Of a stretch of 37,798 bases of DNA, positions 8,042 to 17,705 are shown in pieces. The position numbers and the translations under genes were made by a program. The stretch comes from Azotobacter beijerinckii. GTDB lineage: Bacteria; Pseudomonadota; Gammaproteobacteria; Pseudomonadales; Pseudomonadaceae. Location of the stretch: contig NZ_FOFJ01000037.1 in assembly GCF_900110885.1 (NCBI RefSeq), forward strand, positions 1 through 37,798, read 5' to 3'. Below the pieces are notes generated by a model that was not told where the DNA came from, made no database searches, and worked only from the letters and a program-made list of their open reading frames with translations. How positions within the stretch are numbered: position 1 is the first letter of the stretch; every line of letters starts with the position of its first letter.

Positions 8042-9196
8042 TCAGCCCTTGCAGATGATCTGCGAGGCGCGGACGTTGCGCTGAACCAGCTCGTCCAGCC
8101 CCTTCGGCGCCTCCTCCGCCTGGCGGCGGGCGTCGAGGATCAGGCCGTGATGGGCCGACTTGCCGCACACCGGGTCGGTCGCCTCGGCATCGCCGGTGAG
8201 CAGGAAGGCCTGACAGCGGCAGCCGCCGAAGTCGCGCTCCTTCTCGTCGCAGGAGCGGCACGGCTCGGGCAGCCAGTCGTCGCCGCGGTAGCGGTTGAAG
8301 CCGAAGGAGTCGAACCAGATGTGCCTGAGGCTGTGCTCGCGCACGTTGGGGAACTGCACCGGCAGCAGCTTCGCGCTGTGGCACGGCAGCGCGGTACCGT
8401 CCGGGGCGATGTCGAGGAACAGGCTGCCCCAGCCGCCCATGCAGGCCTTGGGGCGCTCCTCGTAGTAGTCCGGGGTGACGAAGATCAGCTTGCACGGATG
8501 GCCCTGCGCGGCGAGCTTCTCGCGCCATTCGTTGGTGATGCGCTCGGCGCGCTCCAGCTGCGCCCGGGTCGGCAGCAGGCCGGCGCGGTTCAGCTCGGCC
8601 CAGCCGTAGAACTGGCAGGTCGCCAGCTCGACGAAGTCGGCTTCCAGCTCCAAGCACAGCTCGATGATGCGCTCGATGTGGTCGATGTTGTGCCGGTGGG
8701 TGACGAAGTTGAGCACCATCGGGTAGCCGTGGGCCTTGACCGCGCGGGCCATCGCCAGCTTCTGGGCGAAGGCCTTGTCGGAGCCGGCCAGGAGGTTGTT
8801 CACCTCCTCGTCGGCGGCCTGGAAGCTGACCTGGATGTGATCGAGGCCGGCCGCGGCGAACTCGGCGATGCGCGCCTCGCTGAGGCCGATGCCGGAGGTG
8901 ATCAGGTTGGTGTAGTAGCCCATGCCGCGGGCGGCGCGGATCAGCTCGGTCAGGTCCTGGCGCACCAGCGGCTCGCCGCCGGAGAAGCCGAGCTGGGCGG
9001 CGCCCAGTTCGCGGGCCTGGCGGAACACCTCGATCCACTGCGCGGTGGACAGCTCCTCGCCGTGGCGGGCGAAGTCCAGCGGGTTGGAGCAGTACGGGCA
9101 CTGCAGCGGGCAGCGGTAGGTCAGCTCGGCGAGCAGCCACAGCGGCGGGCCGGGCACGAAGCCGGGCTTAGCGAAGCTCGATCCAGAATCGCTCAC
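8042..9196 (-). CDS. pqqE: PqqE, radical SAM PqqA-peptide cyclase
   Basis: This 384-residue radical SAM/SPASM enzyme forms the carbon-carbon link between the conserved Glu and Tyr of PqqA, the first chemical step of PQQ synthesis. The radical SAM cluster ligands are Cys29, Cys33 and Cys36 (RCPLQCPYC), followed by the SAM-binding GGEP motif. The auxiliary-cluster cysteines are in the C-terminal part (KACMGGWG, LPCHSAK, CRSCDEKERDFGGCRCQAF). The length is normal for the family. Its start lies 29 nt inside the end of pqqD, so translation is probably coupled. It acts with PqqD, the chaperone that presents PqqA. Confidence 0.97.
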   Translation of the reverse strand: MSDSGSSFAKPGFVPGPPLWLLAELTYRCPLQCPYCSNPLDFARHGEELSTAQWIEVFRQARELGAAQLGFSGGEPLVRQDLTELIRAARGMGYYTNLITSGIGLSEARIAEFAAAGLDHIQVSFQAADEEVNNLLAGSDKAFAQKLAMARAVKAHGYPMVLNFVTHRHNIDHIERIIELCLELEADFVELATCQFYGWAELNRAGLLPTRAQLERAERITNEWREKLAAQGHPCKLIFVTPDYYEERPKACMGGWGSLFLDIAPDGTALPCHSAKLLPVQFPNVREHSLRHIWFDSFGFNRYRGDDWLPEPCRSCDEKERDFGGCRCQAFLLTGDAEATDPVCGKSAHHGLILDARRQAEEAPKGLDELVQRNVRASQIICKG

Positions 9197-9446
9197 GCGC
9201 CACCTCCAGAAATTCCAGGATGTCCGTCTCGATGCCCTCGGCCTCCGGGAAGCGCTCGCGCAGGCCGGCGACGATCGCGGCGACGCTGCGCACCCCGTCG
9301 ACCTCGGCGAGGATCGCCCCGGCGCTGCCGTTGAGCTTGATCATCCCCTCGGGATAGAGCAGCACGTGGCAGTCCTGCGCCGGCTCCCACTGGAAGCGGA
9401 AGCCGCGGCGCAGCACCGGTACCTGCTCGGGATTCAGGCCGCTCAT
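9168..9446 (-). CDS. pqqD: PqqD, PqqA-binding chaperone
   Basis: This 92-residue protein belongs to the PqqD family of RiPP precursor recognition elements; it binds PqqA and delivers it to PqqE. The family pattern is visible: LRRGFRFQW near the N-terminus, LLYPEGMIKLNGSAGAIL in the middle, and a C-terminal helix around IETDILEFLEV. The ATG (9446) overlaps the pqqC stop as ATGA, and the 3' end overlaps pqqE by 29 nt. This is the tight B-C-D-E packing usual for pqq operons. Confidence 0.96.
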   Translation of the reverse strand: MSGLNPEQVPVLRRGFRFQWEPAQDCHVLLYPEGMIKLNGSAGAILAEVDGVRSVAAIVAGLRERFPEAEGIETDILEFLEVARERFWIELR

Positions 9447-10195
9447 AGCGCGATCCCCTTGTGCCAGACCCGTTCGCCGGTCACCGTGTGGTAGGGCGGG
9501 CGGTTCAGTTCGTAGGCCATGCTCATGGCGTCGAGCATGCTCCAGAGAATGTCCAGCTTGAACTGCAGGATCTCCAGCATGCGCGCCTGGGCCTCGCCGG
9601 TGGTGTAGTGCGCGAGGGTGATGCGCAGGCCGTGCTCGACGTCGCGGCGCGCCTCGCTCAGGCGCTTGCGGAAGTAGTCGTAGCCGCCGGCCTCGATCCA
9701 CGGATAGTGCGCCGGCCAGGTGTCGAGGCGCGACTGGTGGATGGTCGGGGCGAACAGCTCGGTCAGCGAGCTGCTCGCCGCCTCCTGCCAGCTGGCGCGG
9801 CGGGCGAAGTTGACGTAGGCGTCCACCGCGAAGCGCACCCCGGGCAGCACCAGCTCCTGGGAGAGCAGTTGCTCGCGTTCGAGCCCGACCGCCTCGCCGA
9901 GGCGCAGCCAGGCCTCGATGCCACCTTCCTCGCCGGGCGCGCCGTCGTGGTCGAGGATCCGCTGGATCCACTCGCGGCGGGTCTCGCGGTCCGGGCAGTT
10001 GGCCATGATCGCGGCATCCTTCAGGGGAATGTTCACCTGATAGTAGAAGCGGTTGGCCACCCAGCCCCGGATCTGCTCGCGGGTCGAGCGGCCCTCGTAC
10101 ATGGCGACGTGGAACGGGTGGTGGATGTGGTAATAGGCGCCCTTGGCGCGCAGCGCCTGCTCGAATTCGGCGGGACTCATGGCTGGCTCGGTCAT
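9443..10195 (-). CDS. pqqC: PqqC, pyrroloquinoline-quinone synthase
   Basis: This 250-residue cofactor-free oxidase catalyses the last step of PQQ formation, ring closure and eight-electron oxidation of the intermediate AHQQ. The sequence is a full-length PqqC: YYHIHHPFHVAMYEG near the N-terminus, RFYYQVNIPLKDAAI, then RILDHDG and the histidine-rich helices of the TENA/heme-oxygenase-like fold. The start is ATG 10195. A second ATG five codons downstream (AMSPAEF) is possible. It overlaps pqqD by 4 nt. A pair of REP-like palindromes separates it from pqqB. Confidence 0.96.
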   Translation of the reverse strand: MTEPAMSPAEFEQALRAKGAYYHIHHPFHVAMYEGRSTREQIRGWVANRFYYQVNIPLKDAAIMANCPDRETRREWIQRILDHDGAPGEEGGIEAWLRLGEAVGLEREQLLSQELVLPGVRFAVDAYVNFARRASWQEAASSSLTELFAPTIHQSRLDTWPAHYPWIEAGGYDYFRKRLSEARRDVEHGLRITLAHYTTGEAQARMLEILQFKLDILWSMLDAMSMAYELNRPPYHTVTGERVWHKGIAL

Positions 10196-10225
10196 CGTGG
10201 CTCCTCGTGGGGCTGTGGCGCTGGC

Positions 10226-10313
10226 GTAGGGCGGGTTAGCCGCGAAGCGGCGTAACCCGCCAACCGGCCCGGCGCCAATGGCGGGTTACGGCCTGCGGCC
10301 TGACCCGCCCTAC
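10226..10313. repeat. Pair of REP-like palindromes between pqqB and pqqC
   Basis: Two related hairpins face each other. The first runs about 10226-10261 (GTAGGGCGGGTTAGCC, short loop, GGCGTAACCCGCC). The second is 10280-10313 (GGCGGGTTACGG, GCCTGCG loop, CCTGACCCGCCCTAC). The outer bases GTAGGGCGGGT and ACCCGCCCTAC are mutually complementary, so the unit behaves like a bacterial interspersed mosaic element. It overlaps the 3' end of pqqB: the pqqB stop TAG (10312-10310) is the TAG inside GTAGGG. It may stabilise the upstream mRNA or dampen expression of pqqC onward. Confidence 0.8.
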
Positions 10314-11218
10314 AGTTCGATATCCATCCCGTCCCAGGCGACCTCGACGCCGCGCGCGCTCAGTTCGGCGCGCTCGGGCGAGTCCTCGTCGAGGATCGGG
10401 TTGGTGTTGTTGATATGGATGAGCACCTTGCGCCCGCGCAGGCCGTCGAGCACCTCGAGCATGCCGCCCGCGCCGCGCTGCGGCAGATGGCCCATCTCGC
10501 TGCCGAGCTTGCTGCCGCAGCCGGCGTGGATCATCTCGTCGTCGCGCCACAGGGTGCCGTCGACCAGCAGGCAGTCGGCGCGGCCCATCCGGTCGAGCAG
10601 CGGCGCATCCACCTGGCCGAGGCCGGGGGCGTAGAACAGCACGCCGCCGGTGCGGCTGTCCTCGACCAGCAGGCCGAGGTTGTCGCCCGGGTGCGGGTCG
10701 TTACGGTGCGGCGAGTACGGCGGCGCCGCACTGCGCAGCGGAATCGGGGTGAAGCGCAGGGCCGGGCAGGCGTCGATCACGAACGGCCGGTCCAGTTCGA
10801 TGGGCTTCCAGCGCAGGCCGCCGTTCCAGTGCTCGAGCATGTCGAACAGCGGAAAGCCGCTGGTCAGGTCCTGGTGGACCATCTCGCTGCACCACACTTC
10901 GTGGGGGCAGCCCTCGCGCAGGGTGAGCAGGCCGGTGGTGTGGTCGATCTGGCTGTCCAGCAGGATCAGCGCGCGGATCGCCGTGTCGCGCACTGCGCGG
11001 GCCGGCTGCAGGGCCGGGAAGGCCTCGATCTGCGCGCGGATGTCCGGCGAGGCGTTGCAGAGGATCCAGTTCTCCCCGTCGTCGGACAGGGCGATGGAGG
11101 ATTGGGTACGCGCCGTGGCACGCAGGGTGCCCTCGCGCAGGCCGCGGCAGTTGCGGCAGTTGCAGTTCCACTGGGGAAAACCGCCGCCGGCGGCCGAGCC
11201 GAGAATTCGGATATGCAT
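10310..11218 (-). CDS. pqqB: PqqB, metallo-beta-lactamase-fold PQQ biosynthesis protein
   Basis: This 302-residue protein of the metallo-beta-lactamase fold is implicated in hydroxylating the Tyr moiety of the trimmed Glu-Tyr intermediate; an older proposal was a carrier role. Diagnostic segments are MHIRILGSAAGGGFPQWNC at the start, CRNCRG, SQIDHTTGLLTLREG, GDNLGLLVEDS, and HINNTNPILDEDSPER near the end. ATG 11218 is the start; the open frame upstream of it is not PqqB. It follows pqqA by 47 bp containing a strong hairpin. Its stop codon is supplied by the REP-like repeat. Confidence 0.97.
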   Translation of the reverse strand: MHIRILGSAAGGGFPQWNCNCRNCRGLREGTLRATARTQSSIALSDDGENWILCNASPDIRAQIEAFPALQPARAVRDTAIRALILLDSQIDHTTGLLTLREGCPHEVWCSEMVHQDLTSGFPLFDMLEHWNGGLRWKPIELDRPFVIDACPALRFTPIPLRSAAPPYSPHRNDPHPGDNLGLLVEDSRTGGVLFYAPGLGQVDAPLLDRMGRADCLLVDGTLWRDDEMIHAGCGSKLGSEMGHLPQRGAGGMLEVLDGLRGRKVLIHINNTNPILDEDSPERAELSARGVEVAWDGMDIEL

Positions 11219-11238
11219 GGCAGTCCCGTCTGGGAGAA

Positions 11239-11258
11239 GGCCCCGGCACGCCGGGGCC
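11239..11258 (-). terminator. Hairpin between pqqA and pqqB (attenuator-like)
   Basis: GGCCCCGGC, a two-base loop and GCCGGGGCC form a nearly perfect GC stem on the minus strand, 8 nt after the pqqA stop. There is no T-run after it. This suggests partial termination or 3'-end protection of a short pqqA transcript, which would fit the need for more PqqA precursor than enzymes. Confidence 0.65.
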
Positions 11259-11265
11259 AGGTCGG

Positions 11266-11337
11266 TCAACGGTTGGCGAAGTACAGGGTCACTTCGAAAC
11301 CGATACGCAGGTCAGTGAAGGCAGGTTTGGTCCACAT
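11266..11337 (-). CDS. pqqA: PqqA, precursor peptide of PQQ
   Basis: This 23-codon gene encodes the peptide substrate from which PQQ is made. It begins MWTKPAFTDLRIG and ends FEVTLYFANR. The Glu and Tyr of the E-V-T-L-Y motif (Glu15 and Tyr19) become the PQQ skeleton. The start is ATG 11337, with GAGGAA about 7 nt upstream on the minus strand. It is the first gene of the pqq series, 47 bp before pqqB, and lies about 150 bp downstream of the gcd terminator, so it should have its own promoter in 11338-11480. Confidence 0.97.
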   Translation of the reverse strand: MWTKPAFTDLRIGFEVTLYFANR

Positions 11338-11480
11338 GGGAAATTCCTCGCAATGAAGGGGTGGGGGTGGTTCATCCTGCGCCAGCCATTCCGGCGGGAA
11401 ACCGGGACGGCGAGCGAAGAACGTTTGGCGTTCGACCAGCGAACGACCGACTTCTGTAGCTACAGCGCTTCTCTCCCATT

Positions 11481-11520
11481 AAAGGAGAAAAGGCCCGGGG
11501 CGGCCGAAGCCGGCCCCGGG
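11481..11520 (-). terminator. Rho-independent terminator of gcd
   Basis: On the minus strand CCCGGGGCCGGC, a TTCG loop and GCCGCCCCGGG form a long GC stem, followed by CCTTTTCTCCTTT. It lies 12 bp past the gcd stop and separates gcd transcription from pqqA. Confidence 0.85.
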
Positions 11521-11531
11521 CTGCCCCAGGA

Positions 11532-13940
11532 TCAGGGCAATTTGTAGGCGATCACGTAGTCGCCGCGATCGGGCGACTGCCGGGCGCCGCCGGCGGTCAG
11601 CACGATGTACTGCTTGCCGGTCTTCGGCGACACGTAGGTGATCGGGCTGCCCTGGCTACCGACCGGCAGACGCTCCTTCCAGATCTCCTCGCCGGTGGCG
11701 GTGTCGAAGGCACGCAGGTAGTAGTCCTGGGTGCCGGCGAAGAACAGCAGGCCGGACTGGGTGGCCAGCGAGCCGCCGAGGGTCGGCATGCCGATCGGGA
11801 TCGGCATGTGCATCTTGACGCCCAACGGACCGGTGTCCTGCACGGTGCCGACCGGCACCTGCCAGACCAGCTTGCCGCTCTTCAGGTCGACCGCCGACAT
11901 GGTGCCGAACGGCGGCTTCTGGCAGGGAATGCCCAGCGGCGAGAGGAAGCGGTTACGCAGCGAGCCGTACGGCGTGCCGGTCTGCGAGGCCGCGCCCATC
12001 TCGACGCCGCCGGCCTTGTTGCTCTCCATCTTTTCGCGCGGAATGAGCCGGGTCCACAGGCCCAGGCGCATGTCGTTGACGAACAGGTAGCCGGTGGTCG
12101 GGTCGATGGCCGCGCTGCCCCAGTTGAAGCCGCCCAGCGAACCCGGGTACTGCAGGGCCACGTCCTCGCCCGGCGGGGTGTAGGGACCGTCGTAGCGCAT
12201 CTGCTTGAACTGGATGCGGCAGGCCAACTGGTCGAACAGGGTGGCGCCCCACATGTCGGACTCGGTCAGGGTTTCGGAACCGACCATCGGCAGCCCCACC
12301 GAGAACGGCTGGGTCGGCGAATAGCGCTCGCCCTTGGCGTTGCCCTGGGGTACCGGACGCTCCTCGACCTTCGCCACCGGCTTGCCGGTTTCGCGGTTGA
12401 GCATGAAGATCTGCCCGGCCTTGGTGGTCTGGATCAGCACCGGGGTGGTGCCGCCCTTGCCGTCCGGCAGGTCGTAGAGGGTCGGTTGCGACGGCAGGTC
12501 GAGGTCCCAGAGGTCGTGGTGGGTGGTCTGGAAGACCCAGCGCTCCTGGCCGGTCTTCACGTCCACGGCGACCACGGCGGAGCTGTGCTTGTCGTCTTCC
12601 ACGGTGCGCTGGCCGCCCCAGGCGTCCGGGGTGGTGTTGCCGGTGGGCAGGTAGACCAGGCCGAGCTTCTCGTCGTAGGCCATCGAGGTCCAGACGTTGG
12701 GCGTGGCGCGGGTATAGGGCTTGCCGTCGTTGGCGTTGGCCTCGGCGCCGCGCCCCAGGTCCCAGACCCAGGCGAGCTTGCCGGTGCGCACGTCGAAGGC
12801 GCGGACCACGCCGCTCGGCTCGCCGACCTCGATGTTGTCGGCGACGCGGCCGCCGACCACTACCAGATCACCGGCCACCAGCGGCGCGGCGGTCACGGTG
12901 TAGAAGCCGAACTTGACCTCGCCCATGTTCTCTTTCAGGTCGACGGTGCCCTGGTTGCCGAAGTCGGCGCAGGGCTTGCCAGTGTCGGCGTCGAGGGCGA
13001 TCAGCCGGGCGTCGACGGTGGTCATCAGCACGCGGCGGCGGCAGGCGCCGTTCACCGGGGCGGTCATCACCTGCACCGTGCCGGTGTCGGCCACCGGTGC
13101 GGCGCTCGCCGCCGGGGCGGCCGGCTCCTCGAAGTAGCCGAGGCCGCGGCAACGCTGCCAGTTCGGTGCGGTGGCCTTGGAGTCGTAGGACCAGCGCTGC
13201 GCACCGCTGTCGATGTCGAGGGCGAACACCTGGTTGTGCGGGGTGCAGACGTAGACGGTATCGCCGATCTGCATCGGGGTGGCCTGGTCCTCGGCGCCGA
13301 AGCCGTTGCTCTCGGGGATGTCGCCGGTGCGGAAGGTCCAGGCGACCTGCAGCTTGTCGACGTTGTCCTTGTTGATCTGGTCCAGCGCGGCGAAGCGGGT
13401 GCCGGCGGTGGTGTTGCCCCAGTGGACCCAGTCCTTCTGCTCGGTGCCCGGCGCGACCGGGGTCACCGCGGCGATGCTGCTGGCGCTGACCACCGGCGAG
13501 GGCACGAACATGTAGACCATGCCGGCGAGCATGACGGCGGCCAGCGCACCGGCCACGCCGTAGGCGCCGCGGCCGGCGGTGCCGCCGTCGGCGCGGACCA
13601 GGCAGGGATAGGCCAGTGCCACCAGCACGCCGAAGCCCATCAGCACGGCGAGGCGCGAGACCAGCGGCCAGAACTCCAGCCCGCTATCCCACAGCGCCCA
13701 GAGCACCGACAGGCCCAGGGTCGCGGCGTAGACCAGCGCGCCGAGCGGCTTGCGGCGGACGATCAGCACGCCGGACGCCAGCAGGCCGAGGCCGGCCAGC
13801 AGGAAGAACCAGCTGCCGCCGAGGGTGGCGAGATAGGCCCCGCCGCCGGCGAGAGCCAGGCCGACGAGCGCGACGAGCGCGCCCAGGGCCGGCAGGATCA
13901 CTTTAGCGGCACCGGGGGTGCCGTCCTCTCTGTTCATCAT
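11532..13940 (-). CDS. gcd: Membrane-bound PQQ-dependent glucose dehydrogenase
   Basis: This is an 802-residue quinoprotein that oxidises aldoses such as glucose to the lactone in the periplasm and passes electrons to ubiquinone. The first 150 residues contain about five hydrophobic membrane segments. The remainder is an eight-bladed propeller of PQQ-dehydrogenase type, beginning at DWVHWGNTTAGTRFAALDQI, with repeated Ala/Trp-docking motifs and the catalytic Asp within TTHHDLWDLDLP. The length matches family members near 800. ATG 13940 is preferred because AGGAGA lies 8 nt upstream; a TTG at 13943 is in frame. It lies directly upstream of pqqA-F on the same strand, pairing enzyme with cofactor synthesis. 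Two near-identical operator-like sites lie upstream. Confidence 0.94.
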   Translation of the reverse strand: MMNREDGTPGAAKVILPALGALVALVGLALAGGGAYLATLGGSWFFLLAGLGLLASGVLIVRRKPLGALVYAATLGLSVLWALWDSGLEFWPLVSRLAVLMGFGVLVALAYPCLVRADGGTAGRGAYGVAGALAAVMLAGMVYMFVPSPVVSASSIAAVTPVAPGTEQKDWVHWGNTTAGTRFAALDQINKDNVDKLQVAWTFRTGDIPESNGFGAEDQATPMQIGDTVYVCTPHNQVFALDIDSGAQRWSYDSKATAPNWQRCRGLGYFEEPAAPAASAAPVADTGTVQVMTAPVNGACRRRVLMTTVDARLIALDADTGKPCADFGNQGTVDLKENMGEVKFGFYTVTAAPLVAGDLVVVGGRVADNIEVGEPSGVVRAFDVRTGKLAWVWDLGRGAEANANDGKPYTRATPNVWTSMAYDEKLGLVYLPTGNTTPDAWGGQRTVEDDKHSSAVVAVDVKTGQERWVFQTTHHDLWDLDLPSQPTLYDLPDGKGGTTPVLIQTTKAGQIFMLNRETGKPVAKVEERPVPQGNAKGERYSPTQPFSVGLPMVGSETLTESDMWGATLFDQLACRIQFKQMRYDGPYTPPGEDVALQYPGSLGGFNWGSAAIDPTTGYLFVNDMRLGLWTRLIPREKMESNKAGGVEMGAASQTGTPYGSLRNRFLSPLGIPCQKPPFGTMSAVDLKSGKLVWQVPVGTVQDTGPLGVKMHMPIPIGMPTLGGSLATQSGLLFFAGTQDYYLRAFDTATGEEIWKERLPVGSQGSPITYVSPKTGKQYIVLTAGGARQSPDRGDYVIAYKLP

Positions 13941-13963
13941 CAATCTTCTCTCCTGACGCTAGG

Positions 13964-14010
13964 TAGACTAACTAGATAGTTCATTTTCTCGACAGACTAA
14001 CCAGATAGTT
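13964..14010. promoter_or_regulatory. Two direct operator-like repeats upstream of gcd
   Basis: AGACTAACTAGATAGTT (13965-13981) and AGACTAACCAGATAGTT (13994-14010) differ at one position and are 29 bp apart, close to three helical turns. The minus-strand core of each, AACTATCTAGTT in the better copy, is a short palindrome. They lie 25-70 bp before the gcd start, where a repressor or activator dimer would contact RNA polymerase. The cognate regulator is not identified and none is encoded next to them. Confidence 0.6.
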
Positions 14011-14644
14011 AATTTTTATGGCAAGGCGGTGTCGAGCCGTGCGGAAGCGCTCCGCCGACTATTTCGGGGCGTGGTCCTCCTCTGGGAAATGGGCCGCTCC
14101 GCTCGGGCTGCAAAGGCCGCTCGCGGCAAGGCACGCGCGGTACTCGAGCGCGCATGCCAACGTTGCGCTGGCGCCGTGCGATGGCGAACAGGTTGCTCCA
14201 CGCCGCGCGGGATCTACCCGGTAGCGGCTCGGGGCAGCGCTCCGCTCGCGACGCAATGGCCGGTCGAACAGGGGCGATGGGCGACGGTGGGCGGTGCGCT
14301 CCGCAAGGATCGGGCCGGCGAGTGCAGACGCCCGGCCCGGGACGGGCGGGAGGCGAAAGGCACAGCGTTGCGGCGGATTCTTCTGGATATGCACGGGCCT
14401 GGATCGTCACTGAGAACGAAACGTGCGAGTCCATCCGACTGTTCGTTGCGGTTGAAGAACGATTGATCCGCGGGCGTCTTCTGCGAGACGGGGGTTGTTG
14501 TTGTAGCGGCGGCTGGTCAGCCCGAAAGGGGCGCTGACGGGTGTGGCACAAGGGATGCCAGAATTTCCCGATCACGGCATGCCTGATCGAGGATGCTACA
14601 GACTGCACATTATCCTGTAAACCGGACGCAATCCCGTCGCCCGG
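14011..14644. other. Long gap between acoR and gcd with no recognised gene
   Basis: Open frames exist on both strands because the DNA is GC-rich, but none has a convincing start, ribosome site or recognisable protein. The right part (14540-14630) is less GC-rich than its surroundings. It could hold an unseen promoter or small RNA, or be the remains of a lost gene such as a regulator for the two sites beside gcd. Confidence 0.5.
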
Positions 14645-14680
14645 CCCCCGCTCCGCCGAAAGCCGGCCGCGGCGCGGGGA
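14645..14680 (-). terminator. Possible terminator hairpin after acoR
   Basis: On the minus strand CCCCGCGCCGCGGCCGGC pairs imperfectly across a TTTC loop with GCCGGCGGAGCGGGG-like sequence, 15 bp past the acoR stop. The T-run is absent, so the call rests on position and stem only. Confidence 0.4.
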
Positions 14681-14694
14681 CTCGGGACACCCCC

Positions 14695-16578
<1,884 letters not shown>

Positions 16579-16671
16579 GCAGTCTCCGTTTCTCGTCGTC
16601 TTGTTGTTGTCTCCCCATTAAGCACCCTTCCCCCCGCAGCGACAAGCGCCGGGATGGAGAAGCCCGACGCT

Positions 16672-16686
16672 GAGACGGAGCGTCTC
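16672..16686. promoter_or_regulatory. Palindrome, candidate AcoR upstream activating site
   Basis: GAGACG-GAG-CGTCTC is a perfect 6+6 inverted repeat centred about 155 bp before the predicted sigma54 start site, the usual distance for an enhancer-binding protein. A second half-like GGCGTCTCG lies near 16731, and a longer inverted repeat CAGCGC...GCGCTG spans 16693-16714. Assigning it to AcoR rests on position and symmetry. Confidence 0.55.
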
Positions 16687-16807
16687 GGCATCTCAGCGCA
16701 ACGGCCGTCGCGCTGACACCCGGCGTCTCGCCCAGGCTCTCGCCAAGCCTGCCGACCAGCCGAGCAAACCGCTCTAGCACGGGGATTTTCGGCCACTTCC
16801 AGCACTC

Positions 16808-16823
16808 TGGCACCGCCCTTGCT
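16808..16823 (+). promoter_or_regulatory. Sigma54 (-24/-12) promoter of the aco operon
   Basis: TGGCAC, CGCCC, TTGCT matches the RpoN consensus TGGCAC-N5-TTGCW exactly. The start of transcription would fall near 16834, about 54 bp before the first gene. A sigma54 promoter is what an AcoR-type activator requires. Confidence 0.88.
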
Positions 16824-16887
16824 CTCTCCCCTGGCAGAAGCGGCCGGCAACGCAAGCCCGGCCCATAACAACAAGCACAGGTGCCCC

Positions 16888-17688
16888 ATGTCCGAGTCAT
16901 CCCTTCCCGAATTCTCCCTGTCCGGCAAAGTCGCCCTGGTCACCGGGGCCGGCCGCGGCCTCGGCCAGGGCATCGCCCTGAGCCTGGCCCGCGCCGGCGC
17001 CGACGTGGCGGTGGCCGACCTCGATCCGGCCGGCGCCGAGGAAACCGCCGCGCAGATCCAGGCCCTCGGCCGGCGCAGCCTGGCGCTGTCAGTCGACGTC
17101 GCCCGCCAGGACAGCGTGCAGGCCATGGTCGCCCGGATCGTCGAGGGCTTCGGCCGCCTCGACGTGGCGGTCAACAACGCCGGGGTGATCGGCATCCACA
17201 AGGTCGGCGAGCTGACCGTCGAGGAATGGGACCGGGTGCTGAACGTCAACGCCCGCGGCGTGTTCCTCTGCTGCCAGGCCGAGCTGGAGCCGATGCGCGC
17301 GCAGCGCTGGGGGCGGATCATCAACGTCGCCTCGATCGCCGGCAAGGTCGGCTTTCCCGACCTCTCCCACTACTGCGCCTCGAAGTTCGCGGTGGTCGGC
17401 TTCAGCAACGCCCTGGCCAAGGAGGTCGCCCGCGAGGGCATCACCGTCAACGCGCTCTGCCCCGGCATCGTCGGCACCGGCATGTGGCGCGGCGAGCAGG
17501 GCCTGGCCAGCCGCTGGCGGCAGGCCGGCGAGAGCGAGGCGCAGTCCTGGGAGCGCCACCAGGCCAGCCTGCTGCCGCAGGGCGAAGCGCAGACCGCCGA
17601 GGACATGGGCCAGCTCGCCGTCTACCTGGCCTGCGCCCCGCACGTCACCGGCCAGGCCATCGCCGTCGACGGCGGCTTCTCGCTCTGA
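16888..17688 (+). CDS. Short-chain dehydrogenase, probable acetoin/2,3-butanediol oxidoreductase
   Basis: This 266-residue classical SDR starts at ATG 16888 behind AGGTG. The NAD(P)-binding motif TGAGRGLG is at about 20-27, an acidic residue follows beta-2 (VADLD, favouring NAD), NNAG is at about 97-100, and the catalytic Ser (VASIAG), Tyr and Lys (YCASK) are present, with DGGFSL at the end. As the first gene of the aco operon it most likely interconverts acetoin with a 2,3-butanediol stereoisomer or reduces diacetyl. The exact substrate cannot be read from sequence. It is separated from acoX by 17 bp. Confidence 0.85.
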   Translation: MSESSLPEFSLSGKVALVTGAGRGLGQGIALSLARAGADVAVADLDPAGAEETAAQIQALGRRSLALSVDVARQDSVQAMVARIVEGFGRLDVAVNNAGVIGIHKVGELTVEEWDRVLNVNARGVFLCCQAELEPMRAQRWGRIINVASIAGKVGFPDLSHYCASKFAVVGFSNALAKEVAREGITVNALCPGIVGTGMWRGEQGLASRWRQAGESEAQSWERHQASLLPQGEAQTAEDMGQLAVYLACAPHVTGQAIAVDGGFSL

Positions 17689-17705
17689 GTCCGGGGAGTC
17701 TTGCC

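Noticed and set aside
11808..13979. Very long open frame on the plus strand opposite gcd
   Set aside because: It is the complement of a clear PQQ glucose dehydrogenase. Its Gly/Val/Asp/His-rich composition is typical of antisense frames in GC-rich DNA and it matches no family.
14029..14466. Plus-strand open frame in the gcd-acoR gap
   Set aside because: It has no ribosome site, arginine/alanine-rich low-complexity sequence and no recognisable domain.
14542..14557. TGGCAC-N5-ATGC resembles a sigma54 promoter on the plus strand
   Set aside because: The -12 part is imperfect and it would transcribe into the antisense of acoR with no plus-strand gene to serve.
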